A DNA stretch of 64,000 nt from contig CAIIXF020000003.1 in assembly GCA_903813345.2 (NCBI GenBank), forward strand, positions 15,078,931 to 15,142,930, given 5' to 3'. The number at the start of each line of letters is the position of its first letter. Position 1 is the stretch's first letter. This document shows, piece by piece, positions 48,917 through 61,219 of the stretch. The translations under genes and the position numbers were made by a program. The notes beneath the pieces are model-generated. The model made no database searches, was not told where the DNA came from, and saw only the letters and a program-made list of their open reading frames with translations. The DNA comes from Owenia fusiformis (lineage: Eukaryota; Annelida; Polychaeta; Sabellida; Oweniidae).

Positions 48917-50647
48917 GTTTTATATTCTCATTCATCTTTATTGAATAATGGCGTTCCGTTGACATTTTGAAACGAGTATAATATTTGTCCAAACTATTTT
49001 CTCTTGTTTTCAGCATCTTCGTTCACTCGGCTCCCGTCGGTCGAATGATGAACGTAGTGAAGACCGGAGCGTGCGAAGATGTGTTTTCAGCGAGTAGCAA
49101 GAAATCTACAAAGCTGTTAATTGAGCTCTAAATAGAAGTGCGCATGCGTTAGTTCCGTTAGGGGAAGGGGTCTCGTTGGCGAATAGTTGCAGATTTTTAA
49201 AATATTCAAGTGAAAGACAAATCAATATTTTAAGATTTCCTACGTTTTTCCACGACTGTTGATAAGTTGACGTCCATCACACCTGAATTTTTTCAATAGA
49301 TGTTTTTCATATCATTGAAGGAATACACTGGTTTAACGTAACTTTACAGCCGGATGTAAAGTTTGTTTTCATACCTGTGTTGTCAAGTAGTGGAGGGGGG
49401 AGGGTCACAGAGGCTTGTAGCTAGACAAAATGTGAAAAGCGAATACTGTAATCAGCAATGGCCATGAGACAAAATATATAGGATGTCTGGAGATATATCC
49501 AATATTTGTGACTGCAACAGCGATACTTTTTAGTCTAGGAAAGTACGAAGAGAAGACATTTCATCTTTGCGATTTGCACCTTAAGAATAGTCATCGGTAT
49601 TAAAATTTTCAAGTAAAATAGGTACAGCGAACAAGTCTCGCTCACGATTCATTCAAGTTACTGTGGCAATACTTAATAAAAACGGAGAGGTTTCACAAAG
49701 CCAATATTACTACGCCTATTCGTCCTCTCAATAATTATGTTGACATCTTAGTTTTGTTCCATAAAACCATTTTTCAAGAACATATACAGTAGAACCTGTA
49801 TATAGTGAACACATATGGAGCCACAGTGTTCACTGTATGTAGGTGTTCACTACAGAGAATATTCATTTTCAAGAGTCAATGTAAAATGTGTCTTGAAGTG
49901 GTGTTCACTAAACACAGGTGTTCACTAGAGAGAGATATTCAACAAAATAAGTTTTACTGGAGATATTTTTAAGATAATAAGTTTAAGTTTAAGATAATAT
50001 GTGATGGTCGCACCATACACTTAATAGCCAATATAAACTGTGCTATTAGTTCATACACAAACAATACAATTAAGTGTTATTGTTACATTTCATATTTATT
50101 GTATCAATCACTGTCAAAGACCACTGTTACTCTACTACATTACTCCATTTAGTTTCATATAAATCTGTTGAAGTGTACAGTGAATACTGTAGACTTTACA
50201 ATGCATTTCTACATGATCTACAAACATTTACTTCGGAATCAAATAATATCAGGTTCAGGTTTATCATTGATTTGACCCCATTATTCAGGGAGGCTTTAAC
50301 AGAAACTTTGTAAAGTTAAGAATTCGTAAATTCCATTGTTCTCTAACTGTGATGTCATTATATCCATGGTTTCAATTGATTTACAAATTGTAACTTTACG
50401 AAGTTTCTGTTAATGACCCCCAGGGTTGTTCCCATGGAGAAATTCTCCATCATATTTCTGCATATACAGAGATAATTTGTCGAATAATTATTCTATGTGA
50501 TGCATTAAATGCAATTGTAGTTGTTTGGCAATATTTTCTTTAAAGACCACTTAAACAAATTGTGCTTTCACAGTGATTATTTAAATATCACCAAATTGTG
50601 CTTTCTGTCTTAATCAATTAGTTACACTAAATAGTTATTAGTATTCT

Positions 50648-50653
50648 TTTATT
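50648..50653 (-). promoter_or_regulatory. AATAAA overlapping the stop codon
   Basis: The end of the frame reads GTA GAA TAA AAG, so AATAAA covers the stop codon. It is the nearest polyadenylation-like hexamer, and I see no other close downstream. The same holds in the partial copies (16807, 27896, 39006). Whether it is used is unknown. Confidence 0.4.
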
Positions 50654-53600
50654 CTACACGCATTTTCTTACTGGCATTTTGGCCAATATTTTCCGCTACA
50701 TCAGTCCCTTTTATAGATGGTGCTACAGACTGCAAAAGTGCCGATTGTGAGCTTTGACCAAATAAGGACAACAAAAGAGCGACTCCATAACCAGTTGCTC
50801 TTTCACCCTGAAAAGAGAAAGTCTGTGAATTATTATGGGTGTTGAACAAATACTAGATGAAATGAAATTTTCATAGACTTTTATATTTCTACATTTCTCT
50901 ATCCATCTGTCCTTTCATCAAAACAGTAAGACAAATGAAAACACATTGGTCTGATCCTAATAATTTATGGGCCCATGGAGGTTATTTTCTCGTTTAGTTC
51001 TGGCTCCCATTTTTGTGTCATTTAAAGAAAATGGCTTTTACACCATGAGAGCCTACCAAATAAAGTCATTCTTTGTCACTTTGAAGTATTACTAAGAGAA
51101 ACATCATGTGTATATTAACCTGTTTTGCATGATATGATATTTGTATGTATGATGTAACATGATAGCAAGACCATATACAGGGTGTTTCATAATGACCGTC
51201 CCCCCATCCACAGGCAATACTAGATCACATGTTCCCATAATCTATATATCGTAATAAAGCTTATTCAATTCAGTTTTATGTCTACTATTCCTGATGGATT
51301 TAAAGAGAGGAGTAGAATGCCATATAATCCATTGTATCATCTAGTGCTCTCTGGTCATTTCTTTGAAATATTTAATACTTTTGTCTTTCAAATAATATTA
51401 AGATATATCCTCAGCATCCATCAAATGTTAGAAGTGAACATTACTATATATATTAGTGAATTGAGGCATGGTTATCATATCTTTTTGCAGGACAAATGGC
51501 CAATTTTGGAAAATGTGGCTTTCAGATTCTATGCTAAAGGTAAAATGGGAACCCTTTGTAGAAATATGTAGCAAGTTGTAAAAACTGTTGAGCTTAATCA
51601 AAGTTGTTTCAATGAGTCCAGAATTGAACAATTAAGCTTTCATATGATGTATAACATATGTGCGTCTGCTATTTAGGATTGGTGGTGGATGGGGGGACGA
51701 TCATTATGAAATGTATTTCAATAGAATGCATGACAGTTTGTGCCAGGAAATTAAGTTAAAAAGTAAAGCAGTTTAGGGCACATTAATAAATAAAAAAAAA
51801 TGACACCATTTTACAATTTTTTGGTTGCAGCTCCTGTCATATCTATTTAGAAAAGACCAAAAGTTCTGACTTCATTTCAAGAACATGTCAAGATTTAGGC
51901 TTTTGGGGCAATAATTCACCATGGTAGGCAAAGAATTAGGTATTTCTCTTAAAATCATTTACTTTTCAATTTCAAACAATATATTTATTTCCACACCTGA
52001 AACCTTTTTTCAGATTTTTTCAGTTGAGATCAGAGGGGATAAGTTAATGTTTAAAAAATTATTAAAAATTTTACACTCTCTTCTCTACTGCCCTCCCCCT
52101 AATTACTTACACTGTGTACAGGGTATGCCATATCTACATGAATCCAAGTCCCTGGAAAGTCAAATCCTAAATGTGCTGCTATGAACATCCCTGCACAGGA
52201 CACTTGGGCATTACTTCTATCCTAAAACATAGAAACATATTCATTGTAATCCAGTATGTTCATGAATAATCAGTATTTCTAATCTGTACTCTAGATCCGG
52301 TTGTCAAGTTACTCATGCCAAGTTTATCAGCTTATATGCTGTTTTTGGTCTACTTTGAGACAATGAAAAAATAGATCTAAGCCCATAAATGTGTTTGGCA
52401 AAATGAAAGAAACAAAAAGGCAAATGTTAAAAGCAGACAAGTTAGAGTTCCCCTGCTTTCCTAATTACATTGTAACAGCGACGCTGCTTAACATTTCAAT
52501 CGATAGGTACTGTCCAGAATCTTTTGCAATTTGGGAAAAGAATTTAAGCCCATGACTCAATGAATTATGGATGATTTAATCCACTCATGTGTTGTTTCCT
52601 AGACTTTGAATTCATGCTGTCACACTCATTCAAAGTCTGGAAACAACACAAATGTTGTTCAATCATCCTACAATTCATGGGCTGAAATCCTTTAGACTAG
52701 TACACTTTCAAAAATCTGCAACATTTTACTTCAAATGAATGAATCAACTTCAAAAAAAATATGACACAAGACGATACAATTCATTGTACAAGAACGAATA
52801 ATATGCAAATGAAAAATAATGAAACTTTAAAACATACAGCGACGGAATTTTTCATATCAGCTACTGCACTGGAGAACTCTGCAAAATGGACCTCTGGACA
52901 GTAAATCATGGGATGGCACAGGTCTCCAGAGTTCTGGCCTGCCTTGACACACCCAGGCTCCCAGTTCTCATTGTTAGTTATCACAGATGCATGGTATTTA
53001 CCTAGAAATATCACAGACGCATGGTATTTACCTAGAAATATCACAGATGCATGGTATTTAGCAAGACATAGCACAGTGCATGACATTTACCAAGACATAT
53101 CAAAGATGCATGACATTTACCAAGACATATCAAATATGCCTGACATTTATTAAGACATATCAAATATGCTTGACATTTACCAAGACATATCAAATATGCT
53201 TGACATTTACCAAGACATACCACATATACAGGGGCATTTACCAAAACATCACAGATGCATGGCATTTACCAAGACATATCAAAGATGCATGACATTTACC
53301 AAGACATATCAAATATGCCTGACATTTATTAAGACATATCAAATATGCTTGACATTTACCAAGACATATCAAATATGCTTGACATTTACCAAGACATACC
53401 ACATATACAGGGGCATTTACCAAAACATCACAGATGCATGGCATTTACTAAGATATATCACAGATGCATGGCACTAATATGGTTTTCCTTAATCAAGAAT
53501 ATTTTTTGTGTGGTAGATAATATCTAAAGGAGTCAAAAGTACGAAAAAATATATTTTGAGTTTTCTAGAGGGACAATTTTGGGGTTTTTAAACTGAAAAA

Positions 53601-56600
53601 CAATGCAGTTGGTAAAACAGGGATTAGCTATCATTTTGGGGCATAATGGAAAAAGTAATTGTGCTTTAAACTGAATTACATCACAATTACTTTATTGAGT
53701 ATTGATAATTTTAATCTAGCGCTCAACTCTTTTCTTCAAGAGCAACATAGGATAAGGCAAACAATCTCAGATATATTAAGGTTACATACTGGGAGGTTTT
53801 GGGTATGGGGTTTATCCAGAGGGAGATATGCAAATCTCCCAAAGGACAAACCCCATTTCCAAACTGACTGTACATCACTGCTTAAATATCCTAAACAAAG
53901 TAGAAATTTCTAAAAAAAATTCAATTTTTTTTCTTCATTTTTTCAGTTATTGGAAGTGAGAAGATATGCCCCGAACCAGGAGATATGGCGGGAGATATAG
54001 AGGCTCTGGATATGGAAACCTCAAAATCAGGATACAGGATATATCCTACCAACTTATCTCCCTAAAATTCTACTGGATATAAGCTAACACTAACTGAAAT
54101 TGTTTGTCCTACTCTATATGGCCAAGCCTCCCATCCTGCACAAATAAATAAAACTGTAACAATTTTCTGGGACAACTTAGGGAGAGGACTTAAGAATAGG
54201 CGAAAGCCTTTTGTCCAATCCGTTTCGTTAAACTGTATCAATAAAATGTATGTAATGTAATATATAGAGGAATAAAATATGTTTAATAATAAATATGGCC
54301 ACTGCATTTTCAGAATATCTTACCTGTTGCTATACCCTGAGCACCAGTTAAGGTGGCCATATCTAGTATGACATCTGCCTTCAAGTCTTTGTCAGCATAT
54401 GCCACACCATCCCCCAACACAAGCCTGCCTTCAGCATCAGTGTTATTTACCTCAACTGTCCTGAAAATTATTACAAATAAACTTTTAATTTCAACACCAA
54501 GAAGTGATGCGATATTAAAAGTCACCATTTTTTAATGACTGGTGTAGATATTAAGCACCATTGTCTGTATTAATGGCTTAGCTTGCAATTGCAAGCAGGT
54601 GGTGACGTTTTGTGCTGTTAATGCCTTTTACTTCCTAATTTCAAATTTTAATTTCATACAAATATTGATCAAAAATCTTAACAATCAAGTGGTCACATGT
54701 TTCTGCTGTTTTTACCTACCTGAAGTTGCATACCCAAGTTCAATATCATTTTATGATTTCATGCCTATTTAGTTCATTCCTTGCTAATTCCATTGTTGTC
54801 TACTCTTATCTATTCCAAGCTTTGGAACTCTATGTTTCCTAAGTGAAATCCATACATTCAAGTAGATTTCATGTTAAAGGATTGGGTGAAATACATATTT
54901 AAGTGAAACCCACCAGAATGTACAGCCTCAGGAAATGGGTTGGGTGGGAGGGTAACTTATTTTTCAATCATTTCCCAATTTCATGATATTTCATCCAAAT
55001 TTCATGATATGAAAACTATTATCCATTCCATTCGCTAATGACTACCTCCCTCGAATTCCCTATTTAGAATAAACATTCACTCTACTCAATAATATAGATG
55101 TCACTTAGGAAATCTATGTTTCCTAAGTGACATCCATACATTCAAGTAGATTTCATGTTAAAGGATTGGGTGAAATACACATTTAATTTTACCCTTTACG
55201 GTGTATTTACATCCTGAATAATGTGATTTGTTAATTTTTACTACTCCCAATCCTCAAATGTTTAATAAAAAATTAACAAAAAACTAACGTGGACATCAGA
55301 TTTGAGAGCAATCTCTCCCAGTAGTTCTAGTAGATGGTTTTCCATGATGTAATTATGAAGCTAATAAAACCTAAAATTGACCTCATATCAATGTTTCATT
55401 CATGAATTACTGGTGGGGAAAATCAGTCCCCTAACATGAGTAATTAACCTCAATTGCCAATTACCTCCTACTGTGGAGAGACAACTCTCACATCCGAAGT
55501 CCACGTGGTTAAAACCACTAAGAGATCAGTGCTCCCGGACTTTAGATGTAAAGAGAAGCCAATTGTTTATCAGACTTCACTAGTTTCAAATGTTACAAAC
55601 TCAAGTCATTTTCAAATTAGTTTACAAGAGGGTACATGGAATTAAACCATTACATAACCAATCACTTGCATAGGTTATCCAGTCATGTCAAAACAATTCA
55701 ACCTACTTTCTATTGAGTAAACCCCAGTTTTCATTCAATTGCCAATTACCAGATTATACCTGAGTGTCAATGTTATCGTCACACTGTACTATAACGTACT
55801 GTATAATGACCTCTAATTTTACTGTGTTATTAACACGTTGAATTTCCAGTGTTCATTATAAGGCCATGTTATCAAGATTTTTCATGTCATCAATGTTCTA
55901 TTTTTCTTTGTTTCTGTCAAATATTTGCCTCTCAGAAAACTTCTCTTATATTGTCTCATAGTTATATTTAATAGCCCCTTGCTCTGGCATATATCTCTGT
56001 ATCTCTAGGCTCTCAAGGCCTTTTATTCACTACCCTTATGGTTCATATTTTTTGCCCCTTGCTTGCGCATATATTTTCAGGCCCTTGGAGCCTTTATTTT
56101 AGCCCCTTGCTCGGGCATTTATATCTAGGCCCTCAAAGCCTTTTATTTTAGCCCCTTGCTCGGGCATTTATATCTAGGCCCTCAAAGCCTTTTATTTTTA
56201 GCCCCTTGCTCGGGCATTTATATCTCTAGGCCCTCAAAGCCTTTTAATCTCTAGGCCCTCAAAGCCTTTTATTTTAGCCCCTTGCTCGGGCATTATATCT
56301 CTAGGCCCTCAAAGCCTTTTATTTTAGCCCCTTGCTCGGGCGCCCCTTGCTCGGGCATGTAAATCAAAATATGCTTACCACTGCTGAATGTACGTCTGGC
56401 CACTTCGAATTCCCTATTTAGAATAAACATTCACTCTACTCAATAATATAGATGTCACTTAGGAAATTGACCCTATAATACTATCTCCAGTCAATCATTG
56501 TGACATATTTTTTATAGAGCTGTGAGACTTACCTCCCAGAGTATAGCTTTAGAATGTCATCAGGTCTTGTTGCGACCGAACCAACTGCATTTTCTGCCAG

Positions 56601-59600
56601 ACAAAACACTGCATGGAGATTGTCTGTAAAACCCTGAAATAATAGTACACAGCATGGATTTGGTCTGTAAAACCAGAACTAAGTGTCTGCCAAATCAAAT
56701 TAGCCACCAATATGCCAAAAATGGCAAAATCGCCAAATTAATTAATACCAATCTACAGTATCCCATGTCCCTGGGCATACCTGTTTAACTGCTGAGTAGA
56801 AAGCTCCTAGTATTGCTGCTGCACCACCACAGTCCCTCTTCATCCCAGGCATGGCAGTCTACAATACAGCAAAGTATACAATACACAATAGTTTACAATA
56901 TTGATGTAATTGATGTAAACATGTATTGTTATATTTGTAAAACTATGGGCCTGAGGCCTTTTATTTGTTTGAAATAAACTAAACTTGAAACTTGAATATA
57001 AGACTTCAGCAAACTATACAATAAACTATAGACTATATAGATGTAGACTAAAGTGTAAATTACATCAAAGTATTCAATATACAATAGTTTACAATATGAA
57101 ATCCACAGTGAACAATACGATCTCAGTATACAATCTGATATAACATAACTGATTACTTTTGGATGCAGTAATGTAATAGGGAAACCATTGTCCTTTTTAA
57201 GACATACAGGTTTTGATTATCTGCTAGAAAATGGTATTTAATATGCTTACTTTGCCTTTGATGGAGAGACCGCCTGTGTCATAGACGATGCCTTTTCCGA
57301 CCCATGCTATAGTCCTACTAGCGCCCTCTGGTGTATGGCTAAGGACAGCAAGTGCTGGCTTGTGGACGGCACACTTTCCGACCCCATACAGTCCTAGTGG
57401 AAAAATACATACAAATCATTTTGATGTGAAATGTAACAACGAACTAATACAAGGGACACAGCTGCATAGCATGGTGGATGTTTCTAAAAGAGTCAAATAC
57501 TCGTTCAAAAGATCAAACTAAAGGGATACTACCACCACTATTCACCAAGAACATGTCGTACATATTTGGTTGTATGATGTGTTGAGAATAACACAGTTTT
57601 TTCTTGTTTGTGCATGTTTACAATTTGTGACTGCTGATTATGCTATTTCATTTCACAACATTTACCTCCGAATCCTTGCTTGTCAAGGTCTTCCCCTTGA
57701 ACGATTTTAGGAGAAATTCCCAGTTCTTTGCCTACAGTGGTGATTTCCTAGAAAAATGCAAAAATACATTATTGTGTACACTGGGATTAGATAGAAAGAA
57801 ATTACAATCACAAAGCAACTGGATTGTCAGTTTTCTGACAAAAATATCTTGAACATTCAAGTCAACTCTATGAAACAAGAGTCTGAAAAAGTAAATCTTG
57901 GCAATCTACAGTGAAGGTATTGGAGGCAGAATCAGAGCTTTGGGGGAGGTGACAAAATTCCAAGCAACAAAATATATTTAGATTCAAAGTGCAAAATTAG
58001 ATCCAATACTACATTTTAAAACGTCAAAATTAAAACATTTCAAACTGTTGAGAAGGCCCTGGTATATGAACAAATTGATATATTCACCTGTATGAAAGCA
58101 TCTGTGTGCATTTCAGAACATGGTATATCAACAATTTTAGCTGCTAAACGAATAGCATAAGCTGTATCAGTCATGCATTGCAAATCTTTGTCTGATAATG
58201 GGTCTTCACTGTTCTCACCAACGAAGATGAACTCTACAGTTACTGTACGCTTTGTGAGGCCTACGCCTGATTTACGGCTGTATAATGGAAACGCCCTGGC
58301 TACAGCACAAGCAGAGGCAAAGGCATTGGCTCTCTCACAAACAATCTGAAAAACAGTTTATAACTTGGATAAATTAATAATTCAAAAACATTTCCCATGC
58401 ATTATCATTATCATAAATGCACACACTGAAGACACACTTATTTTGACGCTACTTAATTTGGCGGATTCAGGACTGAATTTTAATATCTGTAGATGTTTAT
58501 GTCATTAGGACAGGTGTTTACGATATTAAGATAAGATATTTTCTGTATTTCTTTTGGAATAATGTAGAAGTGATGACATGTTGACAGAAAAAGGGGCCCC
58601 TGGAGTTTAATTTCTGAAGTGCATTGGACAAAATTTTCAAACTGAAATTTGACAGATTTTTAATTTGGTGAATTTTCTGAATCCGCCAATCTGTCAAATT
58701 AAAGCGGGAGCCAAATTAAGTGTATCTACCTACAGTACCCTTAACTTGAATTTAAGGATGTTCATTTTTTGCTTTATTTTAATAAGATTAATTTAAATTG
58801 ATGGCAAGTATGCGGTGACCAAATACTATTGCTACTATATATATATATATATGGGATGTTACAGGAATCAAGAATTCATCTTAACTACATTTTATCCAAT
58901 TCTCAATGACTTCTTTACTGGCTATTAGAACTTACCAGGAAGAATTCATCCCCTCCACTAGCACAAGATTTAACAATGCGAGAGATAGAGTGCCCTCTAG
59001 ATGGTGTGTTATGCCTGCTAGCCTTGGTAGGAAGAGCAGCGAGAGTTGCATTTGACAACCATAATGAGCAAGTATCTGTGGGAGATGGTTGGAGGTTCAA
59101 AGCAGCAGCATTATAAACCTGTAACAGATTTAATATTTTCATAACAGTAGTCAAACAGTCAATGCAGTAATATATCAAAAGAGCAACTTGGTGTTGTAAT
59201 CAGTGTTGTGTGACACCCTATAAAAATCTGAAAATTGTATGTCACCCTGTTAAAAATCTAAATATTAGGTGTCACTCTGTGAAAACCTGAAAATTGTGTG
59301 TCACCCTGTAAAAAATCTGAATATTATGTGTCACTCTGTGAAAACCTGAAAATTGTGTGTCACCCTGTAAAAAATCTGAAAATTGTGTGCCACTCTGTGA
59401 AAATCTGAAAATTGTGTGTCACCCTGTTAAAAATCTGAATATTATGTGTCACTCTGTGAAAATCTGAAAATTGTTTGTCACCCTGTTAAAAATCTGAAAA
59501 TTATGTGTCACCCTGTGAAAAATCTGAAAATTGTCTGTCACCCTATAAAAAATCTGGAAATTGTATGACACCCTGTTAAAATCTGAAAATTATGTGTCAC

Positions 59601-60044
59601 CCTGTGAAAATCTGAAAACTGTGTGTCACCATGTTAAAAATCTGAAAATTGTTTTAAATCAGTTTTCACTGCACCGTTTCAAAGGGTAAAATATTGAGAT
59701 GTTTTGCTAAAAACTGATTAATTTGGATTTAGCACCCTGATTATGTAACTACAGCATTGTATATAAGATTAGCAATGAGACAACTGTAACAGTTCCAGCT
59801 GCAAATGTCAGCTATAAGTTGTTTATCTTCTCAATTAGGCGCAGCATACAATCTTAATTTCTTTTTGCAATGATAATACAGAACTGTTTTTTACCTCTTC
59901 TGTAACTCTTGGTTGGAGTTTACACTTCACTTTCTCAAAGGGTACCTTGAGTAAGTGTTTCACTTGGCCGATAATCACAACTGGACGGACATTTGGGTCG
60001 CTAGTTGTCAAAGAAGCAGAGAATGCAATCTTTGTATTGGCCAT
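50649..60044 (-). CDS. NPEPL1: Probable aminopeptidase NPEPL1-like (peptidase family M17), complete
   Basis: Exons: 59895-60044, 58936-59118, 58088-58345, 57666-57747, 57251-57393, 56781-56858, 56533-56633, 54324-54460, 52838-53001, 52111-52221, 50649-50807. They join to 521 codons, close to the usual length for this family. M17 enzymes are zinc exopeptidases that release N-terminal residues in the cytosol; NPEPL1 proteins are a less characterised branch. Metal and active-site residues are all present: [16 protein letters not shown] (exon 5), GMKRDCGGA (exon 6), [11 protein letters not shown] (exon 8). [13 protein letters not shown] and [17 protein letters not shown] also match the NPEPL1 branch. 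Start MANTKIAF follows AAGATGG, a good animal start context; a TTTTTATTTAAG acceptor 12 bases before the ATG suggests a 5' non-coding exon. Exons 7 and 9 are preceded by minisatellites made from their own first bases. Confidence 0.93.
52982..53473 (-). repeat. Exon-9 acceptor minisatellite, complete gene
   Basis: Same array as at 19141, in the intact gene's intron 8. If the decoy 30 bases upstream is used, the protein gains 10 residues just after the [13 protein letters not shown] motif. Confidence 0.92.
54765..56468. mobile_element. Composite insertion in intron 7 of the complete gene
   Basis: Absent from units 1-3, where GATTTCATGCC runs directly into AATAATACTATTTCC. It holds a 63-bp direct repeat (55051-55113 and 56405-56467, GAATTCCCTATTTAGAATAA), a second direct repeat of about 75 bp (54825 and 55112, TCCTAAGTGA...), a palindromic centre at 55104-55128 (ACTTAGGAAAT...TTTCCTAAGT), and the tandem array at 55971-56360. 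Several events are stacked here; family unknown. Confidence 0.7.
55971..56360. repeat. Tandem repeat of about 50 bp with GCCCCTTGCTCGGGC core
   Basis: Units read TAGCCCCTTGCTCGGGCATT...CTAGGCCCTCAAAGCCTTTT. About seven are visible, with partial and rearranged units at the right end. Both cores are small GC-rich inverted repeats in otherwise AT-rich DNA. Confidence 0.9.
56613..56675 (-). repeat. Exon-7 acceptor duplication, complete gene (short form)
   Basis: Only the true exon start plus one degenerate extra copy (CATGGATTTGGTCTGTAAAACC). The acceptor-like CAG of the extra copy is lost (CCAGAAC on the plus strand). This is probably close to the state before expansion. Confidence 0.85.
56910..57000 (+). 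mobile_element. Short retroelement 3' end in intron 5
   Basis: The stretch GGGCCTGAGGCCTTTTATTT then GAAATAAACTAAACTTGAAACTTGAA looks like a LINE/SINE tail (AATAAACT plus short tandem tail). It is absent at the matching place in units 1-3 (near 21540), so it inserted in only one lineage. Confidence 0.5.
58431..58722. mobile_element. MITE with inverted ends in intron 2
   Basis: TACTTAATTTGGCGGATTCAG near 58449 pairs with CTGAATCCGCCAATCTGTC near 58677, and the outermost ACACTTA pairs with TTAAGTGT at the right end. The interior is non-coding. No clear target duplication. Confidence 0.65.
58723..58935. repeat. Intron 2 remainder with (TA)n microsatellite at 58835-58852
   Basis: About nine TA repeats; nothing else recognised. 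Confidence 0.8.
59206..59652. repeat. Intron-1 minisatellite, unit about 29-30 bp
   Basis: About 15 units of TGTGTCACCCTGTAAAAATC TGAAAATTG type. On the minus strand each unit carries TTTTCAG and TTTACAG, so it is rich in acceptor-like motifs just ahead of exon 2, but it is not a copy of the exon 2 start. Confidence 0.92.
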
Positions 60045-61219
60045 CTTAGACACCTTAAATAAAAAGCAATAGAAACTGATACTAAAATGTTTACACCCAA
60101 ACCTGAGTCAGCGGTTTTTAGATGAGATGATGGGTACTACATACAGTAGTTGATACTTAGATGACCACACTAAAAACTGAGATTGAGAGTACAAGACAAG
60201 ACAAAGTTCTCGATTTCACAATTTAGACTAAATTTGGTCAAAATATGCCTATACATTTTTATGATTTTTCTCATTTTCAAGTGGGTGCAAATGAATACTC
60301 AGGTGGGAGCATGCCTGTTTCTAAAATCTCAAGTGGGTGCAGCACCCACTTGCTTTAATGCTGGGGAGATAACTGGAGAGGGACGGGCTAGCTTTTCAGA
60401 AGATTATCAGAAGGTAACTGGCTGTTAGGCACACAACCCTGCAGACTGTTGACAATGTACAATTTGAACAAAATATTTGGACTATATTTCTGGCGGACTT
60501 AAAATCTGTGTCCTCATTACAGCCCACTGCAGCTCACTGATTTTTACAGAACAAAAAATCAATGCTTGCTAATATAAATGTAAAAAATCGTTTTTGTCAT
60601 TGCAATTTTGAGTGTAAAATTGAAGTGACTTGTCACTTTAAGTACTTTCATAAACATATTACATTCTTTTTAAAGATTAGACAATAATTAGCATCAGTGG
60701 CAACACTGTGGCGAGTGTAATTTTTCATTGGCGAGTGTGAAAACACAAGTCGATTGCCACTTGGAGAATGACAGAAAAATCCTAAGACCCACACTGTGGA
60801 GGCAAGGATTCATCCAATGGGCTGAGATTATACTCTCCTGGTTCGTAACTTAGAAGTATCTTTGAAAGAATTTTACAAGAATCGGTCAATAGGAACAGAA
60901 ATTATTATTTCAACATTGGCACCACAATGGAGCAAAAAGTTGGCTGGCTGTGTCATAGATACCGGCCAGATCGTTTTGTAGTATGAGCTCATCGTCATAG
61001 ACTCAAAGAATAATTCAGAAGATGAGACATCAAATTGGAAAATTGCGAAAAAAGTGACCACCCTTAAAACGTTCCTTATACAAAGTGGTGCCTGCTTCCC
61101 AATGACAGATCTTGCACTTAATTTATTGTGGAGATCTTGACTTGTTCCGGGAGCCTGTGTGTCCAAATATAATTGTAATGCTGATGTCACATTTCTGGAA
61201 TCACAAAAGCAGTAAGCAC
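60045..61219. other. Upstream region of the aminopeptidase start, probably an intron in the 5' UTR
   Basis: TTTTTATTTAAG 12 bases ahead of the ATG (minus strand) is a plausible acceptor. 60330-60352 is a perfect palindrome (CAAGTGGGTGC / GCACCCACTTG). The 130-codon frame at 60873-61265 has no family resemblance I can name and is not called. Confidence 0.4.

Larger units (their letters stand above)
46124..57870. repeat. Tandem segmental repeat, unit 4 (joins the complete gene)
   Basis: Nearly identical to the other units up to about 54743. To the right of that point homology continues through exons 7-4 but is clearly diverged, interrupted by a composite insertion (54765-56468), and it ends near 57870 without the retrotransposon 3' fragment or another LTR. 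From there the sequence is unique and carries exons 3-1. Confidence 0.92.

Noticed and set aside
12288-54743. Reading the four copies as four independent aminopeptidase genes
   Set aside because: Three lack exons 1-3 and any start or promoter of their own; the unit borders are LTRs, so they are partial segmental copies.
57288-57521. Plus-strand frame at 57288
   Set aside because: Antisense shadow of aminopeptidase exon 5.
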